A DNA stretch of 64,000 nucleotides from Drosophila pseudoobscura (lineage: Eukaryota; Arthropoda; Insecta; Diptera; Drosophilidae), in NCBI RefSeq assembly GCF_009870125.1, contig NC_046683.1, positions 28,238,129 through 28,302,128 on the forward strand. The letters are read 5' to 3'. Below, one piece after another: positions 53,119-64,000 of this stretch. The first letter of the stretch is position 1, and the number at the start of each line of letters is the position of its first letter. The notes under the pieces are model-generated. The model worked only from the letters and a program-made list of their open reading frames with translations, made no database searches and was not told where the DNA came from. The position numbers and the translations under genes were made by a program.

Positions 53119-55859
53119 TCCATTTTTCCTTGCACTATCAGAACGTTCGCAGTTTGTTGGGAAAATTGCGTCAAATTCATACTAATAATGTGTCCTTTGA
53201 TTTCGATGCCATCGCGTTTACCGAAACCTGGCTTAACTCCTGTCAATGTTCATGAAATTTTCATTCATAGTTACACTATTTATCGAATGGACCGCCCATC
53301 TTTTGCAGGTGGGGTTCTGATTGCAGTTAAATCTGTTTTCTCATCTGAGTTATTCCCATTTAATAACATCCATGGAATTGAATTTGTTGCAGTCAAAGTT
53401 CGTGTTGGCTCCGCATTTTTCTATTTAACCTGCTCTTACATTCCTCCCAGGTCTGATGCTGAGCTTTACTTACACCACCTCTCAGCAATTAATACTATCG
53501 TATCTGCATTAGGGTGCAATGATCGAATTATTGTCATTGGGGACTTTAACCTCCCATTTCTTTCTTGGCAGCCTTATGATGACGCTAACCTGTTGTTTCC
53601 CAATTGCCATAATGGCTTTATCAATGGGCTAACGGATATTTCCCTTGTCCAAATTAATGCCGTTAAAAACATTAGGGACAGACTTCTTGACCTCGTTTTT
53701 GTTAACGATGCTTCTCTTGCTATGGTATCTAGAGCAAGCCCAATATCACTCCCTGAAGATCCTTACCATCCAACTTTGTCGATATCCCTGGAGTGTACAC
53801 AATCTGGAGGTGCTGACAGTTCCATGGCTCACATTAAGTGTTTTCGCAAAACAAACTTTATCGATTTAGATCTACATCTCTCGCGTGTTGATTTGTCGTT
53901 TCTTTATTCATTACCGAACATAGATGCAACTGTTAGCTCGTTTTATAGCTCTATTTACTCCGCCCTTAATACTTTTGTTCCAGATATCACTGTACCCGTA
54001 TCGTCCAAGCCTCCCTGGTTCTCCAAGTATTTGTCATACTTAAAAAATAATAAATCCCGGCTCTATAAAAAGTACCAGAAGTCGGCCTTAGCTCTATACT
54101 CCTCCGCTCGCTCTCTGTTCCTTGCCGTTAATAGTCAGTGTTATAATCATTACCTTTAACAATGTAGTAGTAACGTTTCTAGTGATCCTAAAAAATTATA
54201 TTCGTTCGTTAACTCTAAGCGCAAGTCAAACGCTTTTCCTCCGTCCCTTCATTACCAGAACAAAACAGAAGCTTCTGCTGATGGTATTGCAAATTTATTC
54301 GCTACCTTTTTCCAAACAACGTACTCGCCTCAAATTTACAACGCATCCACTCCGTATCCGTACCAGCTACCTCAAGCTAACAGCATTTTTCTGCCCTTTT
54401 TCGAAGAAAGCGTTGTTCTGGAAGGTTTGTCATCTATGGACATATCGTTTTCTGCGGGTCCAGATAAGGTACCAAGTTGCATTTTAAAACCCTTGACCTT
54501 TCTCTTCAACCTCTGCTTGGAACAGTCTTGTCTCCCAGTAATTTGGAGAGAGTCCTACATCATTCCGCTTCACAAAAAAGGTTCAAGATCAAACATTGAA
54601 AACTATCGTGGTATCGCAAAGCTTTCCGCCATCCCGAAGCTTCTTGAGTTCCTGGTCACCCGGCAACTGCAACATCTTTGTTGCAGCTTGATGTCTCCGT
54701 CGCAACACGGTTTTTTCAGACATCGTTCAACATCGACTAACCTTCTTGAGTTTTCTAACCTAATCCACCGTATTTTCAAATTGGATGTAATTTTTACGGA
54801 CTTCAGCAAGGCATTCGATTCTGTGAACCATGCTCTGCTTATTCACAAGCTCTCTTTATTAGGGTTCCCAACGAATCTTCTAGATTGGATTTTGTCCTAT
54901 CTCACTAACCGTACTCAACGTGTTTTGTTTTCTAACGTGTTGTCAAATACTGTTAATGTTACTTCAGGTGTGCCACAGGGAATTCATCTGGGCCCGCTTT
55001 TGTTTATTTTATTTGGGAATGACCTTCCTTAAGTTATAACATACTCTACTACGCTAATGTATGCTGATGATGTTAAAATCTGTCCTTCTTACTCTGATTG
55101 GTATTTGCACACACGCCTTTAACTTGATCTAATTGAACTACTATTGTGGTGTTCAACTTATCTTCTTTTTCTGAACCTTTCCAAATGCAAACTTATGACA
55201 TTTTACCGTCGTGCTCCACATTTTGTCTCATATGTTCTAGGAAATCATGTCCTTGAGCGAATTTCGAGTTCAAATGACCTCGGAGTCCTTTTTGATCATA
55301 AGATGTGTTTTAACAGCCATATAGCTGCCACTGTAAATAAAGCTAAGGGTGATTTAGCGTTCATAAAGCGTTGGTCCAAGGAGTTTGACGACCCGTACGT
55401 TACGAAACAACTGTATATCTCGTTAGTACGTATTAATTGGAGTATTGTTCTTGTGTGTGGAGCCCGCAGTATAAAGAGCAGCAGGCTGTTATTGAATCCG
55501 TGCAAAAGCAATTTTTAGTATTTGCCCTTCGGAACTTTAACTGGGACTCGGGTAGAATCTTGCCACCCTACCGGTCTAGGCTAAATCTTATTGACCTGCC
55601 GTCGTTGCACCATCGCAGAATATGCAATGGCGTAATGTTCGTGCACAAGCTCCTTCTCGGGACTGCTGACTCCAAAGCTCTCTTGGGTCAGATTGACTTG
55701 GCCGTTCCATTTAGACCTACCCGTACTTTCAGGCCTATCCGTCTACCCATATGTAGGTCTAATTATGCTGATCATGAACCTTTTAGGGTTTTATGCCATA
55801 ATTATAACTCCCTCTGCCAAACCCTATCCCCTGAACTGTCTCTTAAACTAATTGCATGA
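53119..55859 (+). pseudogene. LINE C ORF2 (copy 2)
   Basis: Better preserved than copy 1. The endonuclease is open over 53188-54159 with GDFNLPFLSW near 53540 and the PYHPTLSISL end near 53765. RT is open over 54427-55032 with GPDKVPS, PLHKKGSRSNIENYRGIAKLS near 54570-54625 (missing in copy 1), FTDFSKAFDSVNH near 54796 and GVPQG near 54968. YADD follows a TAA at 55030-55032, near 55060. Lesions are a short deletion near 53241 (CTCC.TGTC), TAA at 54157-54159, the stop before YADD and frameshifts near 55120 and 55440. The final piece ends at TGA 55857-55859. Confidence 0.78.
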
Positions 55860-55968
55860 AATATTTATAATCACTTAAATTTAGCTAACTTTTAACTTCT
55901 CTTTTTCCGCCTTTAGTAACTAAGTACCATTATTAACAGGTAATTTGTTAATTTAAAAAATAAATAAA
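53119..55968 (+). mobile_element. LINE C copy 2 (5' part removed by duplication breakpoint)
   Basis: It starts at the position equal to 39428 in copy 1, so ORF1 and the ORF2 start are absent. It ends in AAAAAATAAATAAA at about 55968, joined to errantivirus pol exactly as at 42170. Confidence 0.88.
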
Positions 55969-56138
55969 TGTAGCCGATGCGCTATCAAGAGTAAAGATTA
56001 ACGAAAACCTACTTGGGGAAACCATTAATAGTGATTGTGCAACGGTCCATAGCGCTCAAGAAGATAATACAAATTATATTCCACTTACAGAGCGACCAAT
56101 CAATTACTATAATAGGCAAATAGAACTGATTAAAGGTA

Positions 56139-57298
56139 ATGAGGATAAGGTATTTCCACAAGATACTGATAAAAATCACATATACTGAAATGACAAAGTC
56201 ATTAGCAAAAGATATAATAAAGGAATATGTGTGTACCAAAAAGAGTGCATTATATTTCCATAGTGAAATACACTTCCCACTGTTCCAAAGGGCATTCCTA
56301 AAAATAATCAGTCCCAATCACTTGACTAAACTGATTAAATCCAGTACCGAACTCATAGATATTCCGACCTACTCCGAATTCAAGGAACAAATATTGAAGA
56401 ATCATAAAGAGCTACTTCACCCAGGTATCGAAAAGACCACTAATTGGTTTAAAGGGAAATTCTACTACCCCGATTATCAAAAGTTAATCCAAAATATCAT
56501 CAATGAATGTCCTACGTGCAACGTTGCTAGAACAGAGCATCGTAACACCAAACTAACCTTCGAAATCACCCCTGAAAAACAAAATATCAGAGAAAAGTAT
56601 GTCATGGGTTTCTATTTGGTAGGCAATTAACAATTCCTATCATGCATCGATGTATATTCTAAATTGGCAAGCCTTGTAGAAGTTAAGAGTCGTGATTGGT
56701 TAGAAACAAAGAGAGCCATCATAAAAGTCTTTAACGAAATGGGCAAACCACCGGGAATTAAAGCCGACAAAGATTCAGCCTTTATGTGCGCAGCACTGCA
56801 AGCATGGTTGAATGCGGAAAATGTGAAAATCGAAATCACTACCGGTAAAAACGGAGTTTCTGATGAAGAACGGCTACATAAAACGATCAATGAAAAATTA
56901 AGAATTATTTCAAGCGAGGATAACATAGAGAACAAGCTCACAAAATTCGAGTTAATTATATACACTTATAATCATAAATCGGTTCATAATACTACAAAAA
57001 GATACCCAGCTGATATCTTCCTGTACGCCGGACTACCAGATTCAAACACCCAACTGAATAAGGTTAGGAAGATCAATCATTTGAATAAGGATAGAATCGA
57101 CTTTGAAGTAGACACACGCTACAAAAATGCACCCCTAGTTAAAAAATAACAACCAATCCGATCAAAAGAATAGGGGAAATTCGGCAGGTAGACTATAAAA
57201 CCAAATTCAAAAGAAAGAAAAAGTCTAATAAAAGTAAATATGATAATTGCAGAGTACCCGAAGAGAGTACTGGGAATCTGGAGCTAAAAAATGATTAA
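56139..57298 (+). pseudogene. Errantivirus integrase (G2)
   Basis: The HHCC module is intact near 56405-56520. The first catalytic Asp codon is now GGT (Gly) at 56607-56609. A TAA follows at 56628-56630. The second Asp region (GIKADKDSAFM) and the Glu region (DEERLHKTINEK) are open at 56664-57149, where a two-base change gives TAA at 57147-57149 and cuts off the basic C-terminus. Where G1 has a stop (PQ then TGA), this copy keeps PPGIKAD, so the lesions of the two copies are largely complementary. Confidence 0.8.
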
Positions 57299-57815
57299 GA
57301 TTATAATCTTACTAATGTTCACCGTCCTACAGTCTACCGGACAGAAAATAGAGATAGATCCCATCAACTCAAGGAATGGATATCTCATATTCAAAACAGA
57401 TACCATTAACATACCCATTAATTATGAATATCATTATTTAACAATTAATATAACAAGAACGGATGAAACATATCAGAGTTTACTAGACCAGGCAACCCAA
57501 TTTAATAACGTAATCCAAGTTCAATATTTAGTCGAGAAATTGCAACGTGAATTCAACGGCATAAATGCAGTAGGCACAATTTATAAATATCTATTTGGAA
57601 CGTTAGATCAAGATGATAAAGTCGAACTAGAAGGGAAAATAGACAATCTGGCTAGCCACAGTGTTCAAGCTAACGAATTAAACTTAAAATTTCAAGCAGT
57701 AAATTCTGGCATAGAAGTTGTCAATAAATTAAACAAGAATAATGATAGAAATAAGCAATTAGAAATACTAATATTTAACCTTCAACATTTTACTGAGTAC
57801 ATAGAGGATATTTAA
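57291..57815 (+). pseudogene. Errantivirus env N-terminal two-thirds (G2)
   Basis: The same 174-codon frame as at 43494, with a few substitutions (QKIEID, EYHYL). It shares the 30-bp loss of the basic cleavage-like stretch and the same premature end at 57813-57815. The leader peptide is unchanged. Confidence 0.78.
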
Positions 57816-57923
57816 TTAGGCATGCAGCACACCAAAACTTTCAAATAAGTTTCATAGAACCCAATATATTGTTAACTTGGAAATTACCACAAATCATATT
57901 ATACCAAGATTGCCCAAACCAAG

Positions 57924-58057
57924 GCTGGCAAAAACCCTCTAGCTGAACCCTCCACGAGGGTGCCGGCTGGGCAATTGACACTGCATTATCCCGGGCGAGG
58001 ATAATGCACTGTCGCTTGCCCTGCACGGGGTAATGCAGTGTCTAGCTAAGGCTAAGG
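57924..58057 (+). ncRNA. HDV-like self-cleaving ribozyme, copy 2
   Basis: Same fold as at 44127: P1 GCTGGCA/TGCCGGC, P3 CCCTC/GAGGG (here loop CAC: CCCTCCACGAGGG), P4 TTGACACTGCATTATCCC with GGGGTAATGCAGTGTCTA, and J4/2 GCTAAG with the catalytic-type C at 58046. P2 is TAGC with GCTA, extended by GG/CC. P4 is two pairs longer than in copy 1 (GTGTC versus GTC). Confidence 0.82.
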
Positions 58058-58190
58058 TCCATCGTCTTCCCGATCTAAAGTCGGGGGAACTGAACCAAGG
58101 CCATGGCTAGAGGTGCCTGGCGGCCAGGCATAAAACGCTAGGGGGTGGTCCCCCGAAAAACATTAACCGGTATGGACCTTCGGGCCAAAT

Positions 58191-59611
58191 ATGGAGGTAG
58201 ATAAGGAGCAAACACTGGTTAGGATGTCAACCCAAACGTCGGTGGAACGTTGCGTGACTGCTACCACCGGCGGGCACGGGGAGGAGCAATCCTCTCTGCG
58301 TGTCGCCAGAGCTCACACCTCGGGCATGGCGGGAGCAGGTCATGTCAGTTGTAATACTACTGCCACAAAAACGACGCGTTGCAGGGTGAGCCGCGCGGGT
58401 GCCGTTGTCGATGCAGACTCGGACCTGGAGAGCGTGCTATCCCTTAGCAAGACCGAAGAGGAAAGCCTTCTCCGCTCGCCGGAACCAGGTACCAGCTCCC
58501 TGCGTAGGGAAGGGCCGAAGCGTTCCAGGGAAGGGATGAAGGCAAAAGCTCAGTATAAGGCGGCCCTCAAGTTACTGAGCCGGCTCCAGGGCAAGGCGGA
58601 TATCTCCCAAGAGGAGAAGTCCAAGCTAGCCTGGGCTGAGCAACGGGTACAGGAGCGCAGTTGCCGCAGATGAAGGCAACAAACGGTGAATTCGCCAACA
58701 AGGTGGAGGAGATGTTGGCCTCCAAGAGGCAACGCTCGATCGAGAGTGCTGCCAAAGACACTCCGGCGAGCAAGCGGCAACGCGGGCCCAAGGTGGCCAC
58801 CACCCAGCCGAAGACGATGAAGCCGAGGCAGAAGGCCATGAGCGAGGTGTCCAAGAGACATCTCATTGTGGCCTTGATCGATCGCAGCGATGAGAACGGG
58901 AAGATGACGGCGGCGCAGTGGAAGTTAGTCCACGCGCAGCTCGTCGAGGCACTGTTCTCGCGAATGGAGGAGGACCCTAGCGCTCCCATGCCCACGTTCG
59001 ATGGAGCGGGATGGCTGAACGGGGTCAAAATCCTCAAGTGCAACGACGACCCAACGCGGCAGTGGCTGGTGCAGAAGGTGCCCCTACTGAAAGCTCTGTG
59101 GGAGGGGGCCAAGCTGGAGGTGATAGACAGGGAGCTGATCCCGTCCATACCAAAGGCGAAGGTGCTCTTCCCCATTGCTGTCCAGGGGGAGCGAGCACTG
59201 AAGCTGCTGCAGAGGCAAAATCCGGACGTGCCAACGGCTGACTGGAAGGTTCTGCATGCCCGTAGCCCATTACCCAACGAGGGGGGCCAGCACGTGATCC
59301 TCCAGATCAGCAAGGAGGCGGAGGACATCTTGTATCCCAAGTTCGGGAAGATGGCGTGGGGCGTAGGTAGCGTATACCTACGGCTGAAAAAGCGCCACCC
59401 CGAGGATAAAGATGCGCACACCCTCCAGGCAGGCGAGGTCGAGAAGGACCTAGGTCTGGAGACCATAGTGGAGGCCGCCCAGGGTCTTGCGCTGGACGAC
59501 TCGGAGGAGGAGGAAGACGGTGACGGTGACCTGACAATCATAGTCAACCCGTCGTGCGAGGTTGAGTTAGCCACCCATGACACTAAGGGTGCTGCAACTC
59601 AATCTTCATAA
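58191..59611 (+). pseudogene. LINE A ORF1 (copy 2)
   Basis: ATG 58191. The first piece runs to 58673; the second, in the -1 frame, is open from about 58661 to the stop at 59609-59611 (316 codons), because the Trp at the 45213 position is retained here (TGG). This is the best ORF1 C-terminal domain in the window: a KRQR basic patch, the LIVALIDRSDENGKMTAAQW helix, the IPKAKVLFPIAVQGERALKL block, WKVLHARSPLPNEGG, FGKMAWGVGSVYLRL and an acidic tail. Only the shared -1 shift breaks it. Confidence 0.78.
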
Positions 59612-62600
59612 AAGCAAGGTAGCGTCGGCGGAGCTCCTCATTTCCATGGAGCAAGGGCCCGCCGACATAGCTTTAGTCCAGGAGCCGTGGATTGCGTCAG
59701 GCAACTCCGTGGCCGGGCTAAAGTCCTCAAATTACAACTTTCTCTACTCAACATCGGTAAGCAGGAACAGAACCGCCGTACTCGTACGGAAGGGAATCCA
59801 TGCTCATCTTATGTCTCATTACAGCACGGACGACCTGACGGTAGTGATGGTGGAGAGCGAGGAAAAGCGCCTTATGGCAGCTTCCTGCTATATGGCACAC
59901 GACAGGCCCGCTCCACTGGAAGAACTTAGGAGTCTGGTGACGGAAGCCGGCTCCAAAAATCTCGACCTGCTTATTGGCGCAGATGCCAACGCCCATCACA
60001 ATGTGTGGGGAAGCCCCGACATCAATGATAGAGGTGAGTCACTCCTAGACTTTATCTTATCCACTAACTTAGACGTAGCAAACGTGGGGGAGGAACACAC
60101 CTTCGTGGGTCCCACCTCTTCAAACGAGCTAGACCTAACTCTTGTCACGGGAAAGAGTACCTTGGTATCTAACTGGAGAGTCCTCGAAAGACCATCCTTC
60201 TCAGACCATAAGTACATTCAGTTCAAGGGCGAATGCAAACACTCTTCGAAGATAACAGTCTATAGAAACCCCCGGAACACAAACTGAGTAAAGTTTAGAA
60301 AAACAATTACTTCGAAGCTCGCGAATCCGGGCTCATAGATATAGAGAAGTCCCTAAAGACCCTATCCAACGAGTTACTGAACTCCTACCATGCATCGTGC
60401 AAACCCTCGAGGACGAAGAGGAGGTCCAAGCCACTCTGGTGGAACCGAGATCTCTCTCTCCAAAGGAACAACCTCAAGGAATTCTTCAAGATCGCCAAAC
60501 AAGCGAACGAAGAGATTGTCAATAACGAATATAAAATCCTACTTAGGAGCTACAAGAAGGTTTTACGTAAGGTACAAAGGAACTCGTGGAGAAACTTCTG
60601 CTCCAACATTGAGAAAGTGCCCGAAACCGCTAGCCTCCGGAATCTGCTTTCAAAGCAGCCCACAGTACAGAGCCAACTAAAACTAGACAACGGACAGTGG
60701 ACAGAGGACAGTAAAGAAGCCCTAACAGCACTAATGGAGGCGCACTTCCCTGGATGCACCGAGGTCACTGGCGCCAAGGAGCATCAGGACCTAGCAACTA
60801 AGGAACAGCACCCCCCAATAGGTCTGTTAACCACTAAGAGAATCCACTGGGCCATAGACTCCTTCGCGGGCATAAAAGCACCAGGACTGGACGGGATATT
60901 CCCAGCCATGATGCAGTTGACCAAAGAGGTTATTACCCCATGGCTCTTCGCAATATACTCAGCATGCCTAAGTACGGGCTATATCCCCATCCAATGGAGA
61001 ACCTTAAGAGTTTTCTTCCTCCCTAAGGCAGGAAAGTGCAGCCACGTGAGTCCCAAGGATTACAGACAGGCTTATCGGTCTGTAATCCTCCTTTTTTTCT
61101 AAAAACACTAGAAAAGCTGTTGGATTTACACATCAGGAATGAGGTAGGGGGACTGATGTCAACAAACCAACACGCCTGCACCAAGGGGAAATCAGTGGCG
61201 ACGGCACTACACTCGCTAGTAGCCACCATCGAGAGCGCCCTTCACAACAAAAAGTATGCTTTGGGAGCATTTGTGGACATCTCAGGAGCATTCAACAACG
61301 TGGCAACAACCGCAATAACAAGTCGCCTAGAAGCGAATAACATACACCCTGCAATCAACGTCTGGATCAAAAACCTCCTAAGTTGTAGACGGGTGCAATC
61401 GGAGTGGGGCACCGCTTCCATGGTAAAGGGGGCACACAGAGGCACACCTCAAGGTAGAGTCCTATCGCCACTACTGTGGAATTTGGTGGTCGACGACCTC
61501 ATCAAGAGATTTGAAAGGAAAGCCCCAAAGATAACAGCATATGCAGATGACATAAGCATTCTTATTACGGGTGTATGTCCATCGACCCTCAGCTCTATAT
61601 GGAACGTACACTCAGGGAGATACGTGAGTGGGCGGAAGAGGTAGGACTCAGTATCAACGCGGACAAGACGGACCTCATCCTCTTTACCAAGAGGTACAAG
61701 GTACCGATATGGACACCCCCGAAAATTGACCAAACTAGGCTGACTCCAAAATCACAGGTGAAATACCTAGGCACAGTACTGGACAGCAAGCTGGTATGGA
61801 GGCCCAATGTAGTGGAAAGGGTGAAGAAGGCTACCATTGCGCTTTATGCATCCAAGAAGATGCTCAGCAGCACATGGGGCCTGTCACCTGCTCTAATGAA
61901 CTGGATCTACATCTCGGTGGTGCGACCAACTCTGCTGTATGGAGCCTTAGTGTGGTGGCAGGCTATTGAAAAGAAGACATACCATAAGCTTATGGAAAAG
62001 ACTCAGCGACAGGCTCTGCTCTGTATTACAGGGGCGCTGAGGTCAACCCCAACAAAAGCACTCGAAGCTGTACTCGGAATCGACCCCCTGGACATTCACG
62101 CTCGCCTGATTGCGGGAAAGGCAGCACAACGCCTTATAGCATCAGGAAATCTATAGCCACAAGGATACGGGCACAGTTCAATTGGCAGGGACGTGACCAG
62201 ATCAACTGATTACATGACCCCCCAAACTTGCCTTGACGTCAAAACAACCACATTTTTGGAACCTGAAGACTGGAAAATTGGAAGGAACCAAACTGAGCAC
62301 CTCAATATATACACAGACGGCTCCAAGATGGACGGAGGAGTAGGAGCGGGAATATACTGTACAGACCCTGAGATAAGGCTGTCGTATAAGCTACCGGATC
62401 AATGCAGCATATTCCAGGCAGAAGTTTTTGCCATCGGGAAAGCAGCGGAGGTCGCTCTCCTCACAGAACGACCACACGATGGGGTCATCCTATTCGTCGA
62501 CAGCCAAGCGGCGATAAGATCCATGCAGTCGTCCGCGGTCAGTTCCAGAAGTGTCTTGGCGATCAGTTAGGCACTAGACATCCTAAGCACGACAAAGACA

Positions 62601-63154
62601 GTGCGGATCTATTGGGTTCCCAGCCACCAGGGCATCGAAGGAAACGAAGCGGTGGACGTACTAGCTAAGGACGGCGTCGGACTGGAGAATAGGAGAACGT
62701 GCCTGTCTCCCTTAGAACGCTGCAATGCGATCTAGAGAAGCAGGCTAGAACACAGACTGATAGCAGGTGGAACTGTACCACCACCTGCAGAACCTCGAAG
62801 ATAATGTGCAAGGAACGCAACGAGAAACTTAGCAACTTCCTACTGCACCTACCACGAAAGGACTGTAGATTTCTAGTGGGAATACTTACAGGTCACTTTC
62901 TGGCTGCTGCACATGCAGCTAAGCTAGGCATCACCAACAAAGACAGAGACAGTTGTAGGAAATGTGATGAACCTGGGGCTATCGAAACCCTGGAACATCT
63001 CATCTGCTACTGTCCGGCTCTCTCAAGGGCAAGGAGGAGATACCTGGGCGCCCCAGTGCTTGCATCACTGGAAGATGCCTCCAAAAGGACGCCACAGGAA
63101 CTGCTGGCCTATGCTAAAAACACCTCGATTCTCGGGGACTTTAAAACCATCTAA
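59577..63154 (+). pseudogene. LINE A ORF2 (copy 2)
   Basis: Endonuclease 59577-60287 with all APE motifs, ending at the shared Trp-to-stop TGA (60285-60287). The linker and RT N-part are 60617-61102. RT palm is 61036-61644 with YADD at 61540-61551 and GTPQGRV (Gly to Arg after the PQG turn). AGCTCTATATGG at about 61600 shifts frame. RT thumb is 61575-62156, ending at TAG. RNase H is 62193-62570, ending at TAG (62568-62570). The C-terminal knuckle piece, 62699-63154, is intact with C-x2-C...H...C near 62955-63010. The quasi-palindrome at 61058-61087 replaces RPISL. Confidence 0.85.
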
Positions 63155-63266
63155 ACACTCCCGCGACGGTTCATACACCCCCCCCCATCCGGATAACTAA
63201 GGCCCAGATTGGCCTATGCGTGGCCCCGCTGAGGGCCGTCCGGGTTAACCTAACCTTACCTAACCT

Positions 63267-63478
63267 AAACCAAGAAATAAAAGTAGAAGGCAACGCATTA
63301 ATAAAAATAAATAATTGCAGTGTTCGATTAAATGAATTCTTAATATCTAACTCAATACCAGAATTTGCACAAAGCATATACATCAACAATAACGTAACAA
63401 GAATTAAACCATTGTCTTATTTGCGAACCAAAGAAATCGTAATAGAAAATACGCGATTAAATAATGTATTACATGTTG
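63267..63478 (+). mobile_element. Errantivirus env fragment, right of LINE A copy 2
   Basis: Same as 49437-49646: the stem region of env, truncated at ACATGT before the membrane helix. Confidence 0.85.
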
Positions 63479-64000
63479 TTTGTAGTGGGGCGGATCGAGG
63501 TTCAATTATCCAACGGCGAGGTGTATGTTCCAGTTTAAACTCCTAGCAGTCGTCACAGAAAGGAAAGGCCGATGGGTTTCGTTGTGTGTACATATATATA
63601 TATTGTTCGTGTAGTTATTGGGTATTCGCGCGGTATGTCGACTGGTTGAAGCGGGGGTGAAAACGTAACTAACTAACTCTATGCCTTATGATGCTTTTTC
63701 TGCCGTGAGCGGCGAGTGGATCGTTGATTGTGGATCCGAGCACCCCTCCGAGCGCACGAGAGCGAGTTGGGACCGGGGCGCAAGGAGTTGGCACAGTGCG
63801 CGGAAATTGTTTACTGCTGGCCTGAACACACGTAAGCTCAATACTCTGGTCTGATGAGCTCCTGAGGTGGCTCAAAGGGGGCCTAGCTGAGGCCACCGGA
63901 CGGGTCGCAGGTTGCGGATAGCGAACGACCTACCTATATACAGGTCATATAGGTAGGTCAGCTGCGAATAATCGGACATCCGTAGGGAGAGTACCGAAAA
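63479..64000. other. Unassigned GC-rich stretch, second copy (cut by window end)
   Basis: Repeats 49647-50170 with a few substitutions and a TA-dinucleotide expansion near 63591-63602. The 13-bp inverted repeat recurs at 63927-63959. No gene was recognised. Confidence 0.4.

Larger units (their letters stand above)
55969..57923 (+). mobile_element. Errantivirus fragment G2, left of LINE A copy 2
   Basis: Counterpart of 42171-44126. It resumes at 63267 after LINE A. Both flanks and the LINE A insertion site are the same, showing LINE A was already in place before duplication. Confidence 0.88.
57924..63266 (+). mobile_element. LINE A, full-length copy 2 (5.34 kb)
   Basis: Flanked by AAACCAAG at 57916-57923 and 63267-63274. 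It arose from 44127-49436 by the tandem duplication but lacks the minisatellite and the ~70-bp RT deletion of that copy, and parts of its RT and tail resemble the minus-strand copies instead. Confidence 0.92.
53119..64000 (+). repeat. 13.69-kb tandem duplication, second copy (incomplete)
   Basis: It repeats 39427-50170 in order. The window ends before the LINE B part. Private differences from copy 1 include retained LINE C segments, a Gly for the first integrase Asp, and different LINE A RT and tail sequence. Confidence 0.9.

Noticed and set aside
58661..58673. Programmed -1 frameshift site between the two ORF1 pieces of LINE A
   Set aside because: No X-XXY-YYZ heptamer or clear downstream pseudoknot is seen at the overlap; a simple lesion explains it better.

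Overview
The window looks like eukaryotic constitutive heterochromatin from a fruit fly (genus Drosophila). This rests on three things: a 17.6/297/Tom-type gypsy retrovirus (errantivirus) with LTRs opening AGTGACATATC and a tRNA-Ser primer site, an INE-1/DINE-1 element with its GTCY microsatellite core, and LOA/Bilbo-type and CR1-type LINEs. I see no host gene, tRNA, rRNA or CRISPR. Nearly all of it is nested, broken and repeatedly duplicated transposable-element DNA, and every errantivirus piece lies on the + strand. Species and family names come from recognised motifs, not from a database search.

Layout. 1-3196 is the 3' part of a LINE here called LINE A (endonuclease, reverse transcriptase, RNase H, zinc knuckle, TAACC-repeat tail). 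3197-3781 is unassigned. 3782-10032 holds fragments of a protein-primed type-B DNA polymerase gene of Maverick/Polinton type, interrupted by errantivirus (3947-6154) and INE-1 (8511-9516). From 10034 to 37976 is a direct array of ~11.8-kb units (two whole, one partial). Each whole unit reads: errantivirus pol tail and env, 373-bp deleted LTR, short polymerase-B fragment, errantivirus integrase fragment, LINE A on the minus strand, env tail, full 640-bp LTR, PBS, gag, and pol as far as RNase H. The partial third unit ends in a longer polymerase-B fragment. From 37977 comes a CR1-like LINE C, errantivirus integrase/env split by a full-length LINE A (44127-49436), an unassigned GC-rich stretch, and a diverged cousin, LINE B (about 50510-53118). 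The block 39427-53118 is then duplicated in tandem (13.69 kb). The second copy starts at 53119 and runs off the window.

How the parts work. LINE A has a 5' HDV-like self-cleaving ribozyme whose cleavage point is the first base of the element, an ORF1 nucleic-acid-binding protein, and an ORF2 endonuclease/RT/RNase H. The two largest copies sit between 8-bp target-site duplications. The errantivirus has LTR, PBS, gag, protease-RT-RNase H-integrase, env, LTR. No copy of any element has all its reading frames intact, and some lesions are shared between copies at different sites, so already-broken copies were multiplied.

Main points: the ribozyme, the 13.69-kb tandem duplication with templated filler at its junction, the 11.8-kb array in which LTRs are shared between adjacent proviruses, a quasi-palindrome template-switch mutation that destroys an RT motif in four LINE A copies, and mosaic sequences implying exchange among copies.
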